From Malaya genurostris (Eukaryota; Arthropoda; Insecta; Diptera; Culicidae): a stretch of 64,000 bases of DNA. How positions within the stretch are numbered: position 1 is the stretch's first letter; every line of letters begins with the position of its first letter. Below the pieces are notes generated by a model. It ran no database searches. It saw only the letters and a list, made by a program, of their open reading frames with translations, and was not told the DNA's origin. A program made the position numbers and the translations under genes. The stretch spans positions 188,136,866 through 188,200,865 of the forward strand of contig NC_080572.1 of assembly GCF_030247185.1 (NCBI RefSeq). Direction: 5' to 3'. Positions 35,150 through 44,274 of this stretch are shown here, in pieces.

Positions 35150-35285
35150 GCATTACATTCCTTTTGTGGAATTTGGCCTTTCTGTTTCAACAGACTTTGC
35201 AGCCGATTCTTAGTGTACAGAATCATTGCATGGTTAGTACTATAGATCCTACTGAGACTAAGAATCCTAAGAAAATTTTCTGAAG
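35150..35285 (+). repeat. Dispersed repeat P, copy 2
   Basis: CTGTTTCAACAGACTTTGCA, GCCGATTCTTAGTGTACA and GATCCTACTGAGACTAAGAA match 18290-18415 in order and strand. Confidence 0.55.
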
Positions 35286-35595
35286 CATACTGTATATATG
35301 GTTATTGAAGGGTCCATCTATTTCGTACTTCGGTAACATAAACAGGTTTAGTTCTCGTCACGTTTCGTTTTTGACTCCCCGATACATACCAGCTCAAATT
35401 GAGCCACTAGAGCAACTGTTATTTGACTACAGATTTTTTTATTCCACGGCTTGGGAAAGTTAAAAGCTTATCTTGTTTTTGTGTAAATAGTTTTTTACAA
35501 TCTCGTTGATATTCCATTACCACCCAATAAGGTTTGGGGATCTATTGGTTCACTACTCACTCCATCGTTCATTGATTCAAGATCGCAGCTGGTGT

Positions 35596-35997
35596 TGTTT
35601 TTACTAGAAATGGTCGGTAAGCATTTTTTCAAACCCGTACCCGACGAAAAAAAAAACTTTCACCTGTACCCGACCCGAACCCGAGATTAATTTTCTTCCA
35701 AACCCGATAAAAAAATAAAAATATTTTTCCGTACCCGAAAAATGTCCCGAAACCCGACCAATTTTTTTGACCAGTACCCGTTGGAAATGAAAAAAATGTT
35801 TTTACTAGAAATGGTCGGTAAGCATTTTTTCAAACCCGTACCCGACGAAAAAAAAAACTTTCACCTGTACCCGACCCGAACCCGAGATTAATTTTCTTCC
35901 AAACCCGATAAAAAAATAAAAATATTTTTCCGTACCCGAAAAATGTCCCGAAACCCGACCAATTTTTTTGACCAGTACCCGTTGGAAATGAAAAAAT
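35596..35997. repeat. 201-bp tandem duplication of an ACCCG-rich unit
   Basis: 35596-35796 and 35797-35997 are nearly identical (same starts TGTTTTTACTAGAAATGG and same order of CCCGACCCGAACCCGA blocks). The near-identity indicates a recent duplication. Confidence 0.9.
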
Positions 35998-36116
35998 CAG
36001 CACTCGTACCCGTATCTTTTTCTGTACCCGAACCCGACCAATAACCATCGGGTTCGGATTCGGGTTCGGGTCGGGTTTCGGGTATAAATTCGGGTCGGAT
36101 TCCGGGTAACTGTTTA
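35998..36116. repeat. ACCCG/CGGGT simple-sequence tail
   Basis: This continues the ACCCG-rich text, then switches to the complementary CGGGTTCGGGTCGGG at about 36050. The two halves form an inverted, hairpin-capable array. Frames here are low-complexity. Confidence 0.7.
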
Positions 36117-36179
36117 TTTCTTAAAATAAAAGAAAATTGCAATGACATTTTGCCTATTTTCCTAATTTGGAATTTCGGT

Positions 36180-36440
36180 CAAGTTCAAGAAGAAATTTTT
36201 TGACACTTGCAAAAGAAAAAGAAAATAATTTTCTCGACAACATTTTTGTGAAAGAAATTCCGAAAGACATTTCTTTTCGTTTAGACATTAAATTCAGTAA
36301 AACCATTGAAACATTTATTACGTAGGAGCAATGAAGGTATTCTTTGTGCAATAGTGTTTGCATAAGAAAGAGTGATACTCCTGGCAATAAAAAATTATGC
36401 TGCTTCGCCACCGTCGATTTTTAAGGATATTAAACACCTA
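36180..36440 (-). repeat. Dispersed repeat V, copy 1 (inverted)
   Basis: The reverse complement matches 39140-39366 in order: ATATCCTTAAAAATCGACGG, then GGCGAAGC, CACTCTTTCTTATGC and GAAAATTATTTTCTTTTTCT. Confidence 0.6.
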
Positions 36441-36522
36441 AACACGATTCCTCTAAAAGATGGATGTACTATAACAAAACCGTTCAATTTACAAGTTCCT
36501 TGCAACGTTGAGATATTCTGGC

Positions 36523-36534
36523 TTAGGTAATGTT
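36523..36534. repeat. Target-site duplication, ORF1-only copy 2
   Basis: TTAGGTAATGTT is identical to 37003-37014. The identity extends a further 5 bp (CTGGC) because the target also matches the element's first bases. Confidence 0.75.
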
Positions 36535-37002
36535 TTTTTTTTATTTAAAAGATATTTTTTATTCAGGCCTATTTGCGTACAAGCTTTACGTGACCGATTG
36601 AACCGATTTTTTAAATATTTTTTTTTTTTTAGTTGGATCTCGTTGTCACCATTTTTCTGTTGTCTTTTGTGAATTGAATTGCATTCAACTCTTTATAAAA
36701 CTGGATGTAAACAACATTATTGGTCTTATTGCATTGAAGTAAATGCACACGTTTGATGTCAAGATGCATTTGCTCCTTAAGCAAACCTTCAAGTTCTCGT
36801 ATCGAAGGTCGAATTTTGCACTGCCTGAAGTCAACAATAATTGTATTCTTTCGTGTCGGCGGTAGCTTTTGTTCGTTTGGTTCACTCATTTCGAGGTCGT
36901 TCTATTGTTCACTACACAATACTGTACTTGGTTTCTTCTGTCCCGAACGTAAGCGGTTTTGTTTTATCGACTGACTTGGTTGAGATGTGAAACCGAACTG
37001 GC
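36535..37002 (-). mobile_element. ORF1-only retrotransposon copy 2, internally deleted
   Basis: 468 bp on the minus strand, starting GCCAGTTCGG like the copy at 29241 and ending in the same 3' UTR and A-tail. It is flanked by 12-bp (apparent 17-bp) duplications. The 5' UTR aligns with copy 1 (TAGTGAACAATAGA against CAGTGAACAATAGA). The middle of ORF1 is missing. Confidence 0.8.
36629..36889 (-). pseudogene. ORF1 with internal deletion (86 residues)
   Basis: The ATG at 36889 begins MSEPNEQKLPPTRKNTIIVD. Residues 15-75 parallel the first domain of the 29344 protein (IIVDFRQCKIRPSIREL against ICIDFKRCKVRPAANEI; LLKEQMHLD against LLKERMHLD). After FTKDNRK the frame jumps straight to the C-terminal MVTTRSN tail. 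The RNA-binding middle and zinc knuckle are lost. The frame is open, but the product would lack the nucleic-acid-binding parts. Divergence from copy 1 is large, so it is a separate subfamily. Confidence 0.75.
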
Positions 37003-37014
37003 TTAGGTAATGTT
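37003..37014. repeat. Target-site duplication, ORF1-only copy 2
   Basis: TTAGGTAATGTT is the partner of 36523-36534. Confidence 0.75.
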
Positions 37015-37463
37015 GTAGAATAATTGACTGTAGTTTCCACAAAAAATATAGTAAATGTGCCTACTATATACAAAAAAATATTATAGGTTCTCATCAAGTC
37101 ACAGTCGGGCAAGTAATTATTGCAACAGATAAGTATCAGTTGGGAGTATTTGTAAATGTGTTCCTGTTCTGAGCCTCATCTTTCCTGTTGATTTATCCTT
37201 TCCTGGGTTGACTACCGTATTCGAAATAGAGATTGTTTACAAATACGAACTAATTTAATTACTCTTTACTCTTTACAAAATAGTCTTTTCTTCCCGACGA
37301 ATTCCGAACAATCGACGAGAAAGAGATAAAATTAATTGCTAAGAGAAAATGTAGATCAATGATTCTCCGCTCGATGGTTTTGAATGTTTCCTCTCGGTGA
37401 ACGGAATAAAACATCCTATGATCCACAACAAAAGCATTACAAATAAAGTTTGGGTTCTTATCC
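37015..37463. other. AT-rich DNA, no gene recognised
   Basis: A 68-residue minus-strand frame (37465-37259) has no motif. Confidence 0.3.
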
Positions 37464-37530
37464 ATTAGGGTAACTGAGGTATTTTGGCCGCTCTAATATA
37501 TTTTGGCCTGGCTGTAATCAAAATGTAGTC
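37464..37530. repeat. Partial copy of the TAGGGTAAC MITE
   Basis: TAGGGTAACTGAGGTATTTT then GGCC and ATATATTTTGGCC match the left end of the complete element at 51330-51556. The right end is missing because repeat F1 starts just after. Confidence 0.6.
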
Positions 37531-37547
37531 CATCGAGTCCCAGTTTT

Positions 37548-38619
37548 TGCCTTTCTCATATGGAAAGGTTATGCAATCACTGTGAAAACCGACTTTTGAA
37601 CCGAGGCCCGGTGAACCGAGTGTCATATACCATTCAACTCAGTTCGTCGAGATTACAAAATCTTTCTCTCTCTCTCTCTCTTTCTCTTTCTCTCTCTCTC
37701 TCTCTCTCTGTGTGTGTCACTCGATTTTCTCAGAGAACCGATTTTCACAAACTTGGAATCAAATGAAAGGTCTTGAGGTCCCATACAAAGTTCCTGAGCT
37801 TCTTATGGATCCGACTTCCGGTTCCGGAATTACAGGGTGATATGCACCAAAAACAGGAAAAAAATAGTCACACACGTTTCTCAAAGATGGCTGAACCGAT
37901 TCTCACAAACTTAGATTCAAATGAAAGGTTTTATGACCTTATACAATTTTCCTGAGTTTCATTTGGATCCGACTTCCGGTTCCGGAATTACAAGGAAATA
38001 TGCGAAAATTTATGAAAAATATGCAATTTTCTCGGAAATTTCCTAACCGATTTTCACAAACAAATAAAAGGTCTGGAAATTCTTTAAAAAAAACCCGAAA
38101 AGTGTATATAGAAAGTTTATACAATATGTTCTTATATAATTTGACACAGTTCATCAAGCTGAGCAATGTGGCTGTGTGTGAGTATGTGTCAAATAATGTC
38201 ACTCATAAAAAAAATCTCGTAGTCCTGTAGGTTGCTATTGATTCTCATACCGTCATTTAGAGCGACGAAGGATAAAATTCTTCCTGCTTCCAGAAGTACC
38301 AGAAGTAGTGGTCAAAAAGTTTAAAACGATTTTCACAGAATTGATTTGATTCCTACAGTCTTATAGGTTGCTGTTTAATTTCATCCGGGTCCGATTTCCG
38401 GTTCCAGAACCATAGGGTAAAGAGTGTTTAATCATTTAGTGTGACGATGCAAATAAAGAAACATTTTTAATAACTTGACATAACTGTTTACAATTTGAAA
38501 AGGTTATGTTAGTTTATACCCAAAGAAAGTTTCTTATTTTATTCAAGATTGCAAAAAAAAATTTCTTCGCAAAATCTTCTGGTGATATTTTTGAAAATAT
38601 AAGTAATATGAGAAAGGCA
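37548..38619 (+). mobile_element. Dispersed repeat F1, complete copy with TGCCTTTCTCATAT ends
   Basis: It starts TGCCTTTCTCATATGG and ends ATATGAGAAAGGCA, a 14-bp inverted repeat. The first 30 bases also form a small hairpin. The body has repeated modules: 'CCGATTTTCACAAACTT-AAATGAAAGGT' followed by 'GGATCCGACTTCCGGTTCCG' occurs at about 37740-37820 and again at 37900-37985, with further weaker repeats. A (TC)n/(TG)n microsatellite is at 37661-37718. About 1.07 kb, no long frame. Other copies: 1320-1795, 11190-13157, 55586-56080. Confidence 0.65.
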
Positions 38620-39139
38620 TCATTATACCACTACACAGAAAGAAATGATGAAAGTTACACTACATTTAAATCTATAGTAATATGAAATAGACATCAATTG
38701 AATCGAAAGTTTGATTGGAAACAATCATCGATGCAAAATTAAATTGGATTGCATTGGTTTTTCAATCAATATAACTGTATCTTTCAATAAACGCTTAGTT
38801 TTGCGTCCATATTATATCGAATCGTACAGAACTGCAAAATAACTTTATGTTTAATTTCCTGCTCCAAATATGTGCATTAAAATAGATGTAAATTCACAAA
38901 ATTACCCAAGCTGAGTGCTTGAAAAATATGCTTGATGAGACTTTCCCAAATCTCGCTGACGCTCGTTCTGGCCTAGGATGAATGTGTCCAAACTGAGGAA
39001 AATGCACTTAGTTGTTGGTAGACCGGAGCACAGAGGACTCGTATTACGAGGCTGATAATAAACTTTTCAGCCAAACATTTAGACATTCGATATAGCTTTT
39101 CAAAGCTGCCACCCGGTTTTCGAACGGATTTCTTATATC
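38620..39139. other. No gene recognised
   Basis: AT-rich. A more balanced patch at 38930-39120 gives a short minus-strand frame without known motifs. Confidence 0.3.
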
Positions 39140-39366
39140 CTTCAAAAATTTACGGTGGCGAGGCTGCTTAATTTTTTCTTGTCGGCGGTACCACTCTTTC
39201 TTTTGCTAATAAAAATGAACCAAGTATAGCACTATTGCTCCTACGTTACATATTATCAATAGTTTTACTGAATTTTATCTCTAAGAGATTTTATTTCTGT
39301 ATTTGCTTAGCAAAAATGGTGAAGAGAAAATTATTTTCTTTTTCTTTTTCAAGTGTCAAATGTTTT
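39140..39366 (+). repeat. Dispersed repeat V, copy 2
   Basis: Inverted partner of 36180-36440, with GAAAATTATTTTCTTTTTCT then TTTTCAAGTGTCAAA at its end. Confidence 0.6.
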
Positions 39367-40445
39367 TTTTTTTCGTTTTTGATGTTGAAAAAAAGAACAT
39401 ACTAAAGTTGTTTGTTGGATCATATTATTGTTATTGAAAATTGAGCATCACTAGAACGGTTTGATAAAACTCATTATAAATTCAAACAAGCTTTAACGGG
39501 TGGTTGCTATCTACGGTACAGTAGTTGTAAAATTGTCCGATCAGGAACAGCTCATGATTCATTCATTCATTCATTCGAGAATACGCACTCATTGGTAGTG
39601 CAATTTAGACATGCACAAAGAACAACCAATCTCGGTAGTAGTACGAATCACCCTCACTTAAAACCACTCGGTTCCGCAAACAATAATTGATCAACCGGAC
39701 TGTGAGGTTGAATGATGTTTTATGGAAATCTTCCGAAACGAGAAATTCATACGAAAAACGAACAGGATAAGGAAAAAGAAGTATGTCGGCCTCTGAGATA
39801 AGGTGAGTATTATATCGATCTATAACAGAATAGCTGGATGATAGCAGAATATGTTAGCTCAATTATTGACAGGTTTTTTCTATGAAAAAAATGCATCGAA
39901 CCATTATGAAAACAACTTTCTATACTCAGAGGCAATCAGGAGCAAACAGAGTAATTCCAGAAATGCTTAGCAAGTCGTCACCAGTATTCACATCCTCCGA
40001 TTCGGAAAAAAGTTTTTACACGTTTTCAGTATGACAAAACATTTGTGCTGCACGGATCCATAGAACAATTCGATTCAACCCTGATTTTTTTTTATAAAGA
40101 GCGTATGTATTTCTGCATGCACTTTCGTCAAGTCATGATAACTCGGAAACTGTGAATGGTGTCCAAAAAGAGGTGGTAGGATGGAGGGTCTCTCCATCCG
40201 TGCGAAATAAATGGTTTGTCAATCTGAAAACGTGTGCTAAGTTTCGATCAAATTGATAAAAACCCGATTCTGATTTCGTCACTTTTTCTGCTGTTAATTC
40301 CTGGAATTGCTCAGTAACTGTTCCGTTTGTGCCGCATAAGAGCTATTGATTACTTCGGAATCGAGGAAAACTACGATTTTACACTCATTACGACGCTAAC
40401 GAGTATTTAACGATTTTAGAATGGCAATCATATTTCTATTGTTTT
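39367..40445. other. No gene recognised
   Basis: A short (ATTC)n run lies at about 39555-39576. No coding frame with motifs. Confidence 0.3.
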
Positions 40446-41190
40446 TCAAACGAATCCTGAAGCAATTAAGTTTCTATTTCTATTTAGACTATTTAGAAAA
40501 CATTTCACACAATATACAACTCGAACAATACAATCAAACAAACTGCTAAGATTACTTACGACAATCTTTGTTCCGTTTTCGCTTTCAGATTCAAATCTAC
40601 CGACAAAAGAAGATTGCTTTCGTTTCAACAATCTCTCCCGATAGAGCCATAAGGATATGTCGTTTGCCAGGTTCCTGGGCTCGTATGGACCAGCAAAAGA
40701 ACAACGAAGAACTTGTTTTCCGGTGTCAGGAAAATGCTTGAAAGAGACCCTTTCTTTATCGTGAGACGCCGACAATGGAAACCACTTCCACTTGAGTGGC
40801 CGTTTTGGCGATTCGATGGCCTTTATTTTACTATTATCGATTGATAAGTGACGGGATTGGAATACGCGCCGGACGATAAAGCCCTTGTGTGAATGTGTGT
40901 TTGTGTGGCGAAACACGAATTCACGAACAATACGTGCAACAGCTGTTTGCAATTCGAATGATAGAATAGCTTTCGATGATAATAAATCAACCAAATGGAT
41001 GCCGTTATCTTTTATCCACGAGTAGCAAATGGTAGGGTTAACGCCTATAAAATTGATTGGATGAACAATTCTGGGTCGGAAATGAGCGGTATTCTCCACG
41101 TATTGGTGGAGTTTGTAGTCTGGTGGATTTCCGATTTTTCGATCACATGTTTTTTTTTCTTCACGTTTTGAGTTCCTTGTTTTTTAAGGC
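40446..41190 (-). CDS. Candidate exon, unknown product
   Basis: The minus-strand frame is free of stops from about 41190 down to 40446, about 245 codons, which is very unlikely by chance in DNA this AT-rich. It reads NPPDYKLHQYVENTAHFRPR, then PRIVHPINFIGVNPTICYSW, RPLKWKWFPLSASHDKERVS and FVGRFESESENGTKIV. At 40559-40554 a perfect donor GTAAGT follows codon GTC, so the exon probably ends at 40560 in phase 0. The remaining frame to 40446 would be intron. There is no ATG near the start, so it would be internal or begin at an unrecognised acceptor. I recognise no domain. It could also be an old transposon frame. Confidence 0.35.
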
Positions 41191-41625
41191 ACATATCTTT
41201 AACCTACTGGTTTTTTCAGTTCTTAGTTGAATGAGAACCTGCACTTTCATTATTCTAAGTTGACAAAATTTCTCGTTTTCTAAAATTCGGATCTTAGCAT
41301 AAAAGACAAATTTACAAATTTTTCGCTTCCAAATTGTTTTCTTCATGTCTTCATACTATTTAGTTTTCTGGTTTTCTGATGATCTTGTTTTCTGATAAAC
41401 CTCTTTTTGGTACTAAATTCTCTGACTCTCCAATACTAGTTGTTCCTCCGTATCCAAGACAATGAAACAAAAGACACGATAAAATCTCACATATAGAGCG
41501 GAGTATAGAAGAGAAATTAAATTGGTGATGAAACGCCTTATACTGAATGTATACTAAGTTCAGTTATATCGGATCTGAATTGTGTTGTTTATTGTTTATT
41601 TTTTATTTCTTTTTTTAGCTGTGAA
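41191..41625. other. No gene recognised
   Basis: T-rich on the plus strand, with short frames only. Confidence 0.3.
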
Positions 41626-42400
41626 AAGCCTGTGGTACTACAGTACATCTCTTTCTCCCATAGACATAATACCTCTTCTAAAACATTTTTTTATAAATAA
41701 TAATTTTGTTCTGTAATATGAACATTTAACACTAAATCTCCTCACACATTTCAGACCATGTAAAATATTCAAGACTAAATCTTTCTCACACCCCAGATCA
41801 CACGCACTTGACAAATTTCCATAAACATGCACAATTCCACTCGACACCATTCCACGAAAATCCAAAAACCTACATAAAACAAATACATTACCTACATGAA
41901 GGCAACCTACATGAAGGCACTTTACGCTGACCCAAAGAAAGGAGCTACGTAGACATAAATTTCGACGACCGAAATGAGGAAGCATTAAGTTGCATTGAAA
42001 ATAAACAGACCTGACCTTGACACCCCTCATGCCCACAATTGAATACCAACCGGCAAGAACTAGAACGACAAGTAACACATGAACACACACTAACCCAAGC
42101 CGACACTCACGAGAATAACTCAACCTGCTAGCGCCCTCTCCTCTCCGTATCACACCCGCTCACTCTCATCAAGAAGCTTATTTCCTCTCTTACTCACAAA
42201 GTATCCAATGGCCGACGTGATACAACTGATCCCATTGGCTAAACCTGACTTACAATGCGCGTTCTAACTCCTCCCACCTAGATTCTCACCAATTGTAAAA
42301 GTAAATAGAATTAACTAGCTAGATCAGGAAAGAATAGAGTATAAATTAGGAAAACGATAAAATAAATGATTCATTCTTAATCTTAATAATATATGACTGT
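41626..42400 (+). other. A/C-skewed block with TATA and AATAAA signals (possible solo LTR)
   Basis: This block is strongly A/C-rich on the plus strand, unlike its neighbours. It starts near TGTGGTACTACAGT, has a direct repeat ACCTACATGAAGGCA at about 41890-41920, and carries GAGTATAAATTA (about 42336) followed 25 bp on by AATAAATGATTC. TATA plus a close poly(A) signal is typical of insect LTRs. No target duplication, primer-binding site or second copy was found. The skew explains a 171-residue minus-strand frame without motifs. Confidence 0.25.
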
Positions 42401-43719
42401 TAGTTATTCAGTTTAAATGTTCACAATTTAATCATTTTCTTTCGCAGGACTTTCAGGGAACAATTGCTTTATTAGAAAGGTACTATTTTAAAATAAATTT
42501 GATTGTAGATGTCTATCAGAATAAACAGACAGTATATTTGTTGTTATATTTTCAAAATCAGTTATAATTGTTGATTTTTTTAAAATAAATATTTAACTTA
42601 TTAAGATTTAAGTTGGGTGTTCAGCCACAAGTGGTGACTTTTCAGCTCTTTTATATACATGATTTGGTTATCACCATTAAGTTATCATTTTCTTCCGCAA
42701 TTATGTTATTTTTTGTAGGAAAAATTGTAAACCTACTTGTATTGTGTAATGGGGAAAAAGATCTCATATACTAACTTATTAACTAATACAAAACACGAAT
42801 CGAGTCAAATGAGGATTCCATCGATTTTTGTAGGAATTTGCTTATAATATTATGTGACATTACATCTAATGGTTCTATATTTGTGAGTCTGTGTCATTTG
42901 TACTAAACCAGAGAGGATGCTTCAAAATCATTTTCAGAAATTTATTCTGAATCCTTTGAAGCATTTTCTTCCTGTTTATTTGTTGATAAATTTATATGAT
43001 GTAACTAACAATCGATTCAGAAATATTCATCTTAAACACATACTGGAACGTCCTTTTAGTATTTGATTAGTACCCTATCGGAAAAACATCTGTTTCAATC
43101 GACCTATGTTTTGAAGAGCCAATCACAGCATGTCCTAGTGATGTCATCCTTTTGTTCTGCTTCGGTCGGTATAGGGAGACGTTGAGTTATGCATAAAAAA
43201 TGCCCCACTGCTCTGTGCAGTAAGTACATTTTCACAAAACTGAATCTATAAATATATGCTCTGTCACATTTTTTCTGCTCAGTCAACGCCTGCCTTCATA
43301 CAGAGCGAATGAGTAGAATATTCGTTTTGTAATCTGCTCGATGAATTGTCAAATGCTCGGTATATGCCGAGTGATGTTTGGGTATGCCAAATAGGTCGAA
43401 AATGTTCCTTTTTGCTGTACACCGTGTTCGTTTGTGTGGGTGTTTACTGCACAGCAGTTCACTATTAATTAGAAGCATATTTTTACTATCCTTACATGGG
43501 ATAATGTTCTTTCCAATCACTATATAATTTGTATTTTCGGGACGGGTTCGACAAGTGCATTTTTGAAATCAATACGATATCAATTCCAAACATTGATTTA
43601 GAAATCCTATATAGTGATAAGCGAATTGCTGTGTATTTAAATTCAAATGAATCTGTAAATGGATTTTAAGATTGCATTTTGAATCGATGGTGTCACGTGC
43701 ACAACCCTTATTTTTTGTC
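42401..43719. other. AT-rich DNA, no gene recognised
   Basis: A small hairpin CTCGGTATATGCCGAG lies at about 43357. There are no coding-like frames. Confidence 0.3.
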
Positions 43720-43925
43720 GATATTAGTATAGATACATCGTTACAATTCTGAAAGTGAAAGAGTGAAAATTTCCGCATTCACACAATCAATTAACTAATA
43801 CTAACGATCATCGATATTTGGAAGTATGAAAGATGCATATCGATTTTTTTTTTTCGTATTCACGTCAACCAGTTATGTCTCCGACATTACTCAGCAACTT
43901 TTTATCTATCACTTACTTTCAAACC
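43720..43925 (+). repeat. Dispersed module S1
   Basis: TTACAATTCTGAAAGTGAAA, TTCACACAATCAATTAACTA, ACGATCATCGAT and CGTATTCACGTCAACCAGTT then ATGTCTCCGACATTACTCA follow the S1 order. Confidence 0.6.
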
Positions 43926-44274
43926 TGTCTCGAAAAAAAAAATTGTTTGTTTCTCTTCTTTGTTAGACTTCTGATTTTTTGTGGCCTTGGGTCTGGTTTG
44001 CAGAATTAACAATTCAATTGGCTAATCTCTGACTTCTCCGATTTATTGATTTCATTACTGTAGCGCTTCAAATATTTTAACGTCTGCTTTTCTAATTATA
44101 TCATCATGGGTTGCATTTAATTTTTACGATTCATTTGAGTTTTTATGCTTTTCGTACATACTGAATTGTTTTGTGTTTTGAAGTATTCATTTTTCTTCCG
44201 AAATTTGGAACTTCTATTTGCTAGTCAGTTCTTTAGCAATATAGTTTTCTGACATTGACTTGATTTTTTTTAAT

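Noticed and set aside
40560..41099. Plus-strand coding in the region of the long minus-strand frame
   Set aside because: Plus-strand frames are broken by stops and show no domain.
41638..42153. 171-residue minus-strand frame
   Set aside because: The region is strongly G/T-rich on that strand, which makes stops rare. The protein has no motif and an unnatural Cys/Val/Leu bias.
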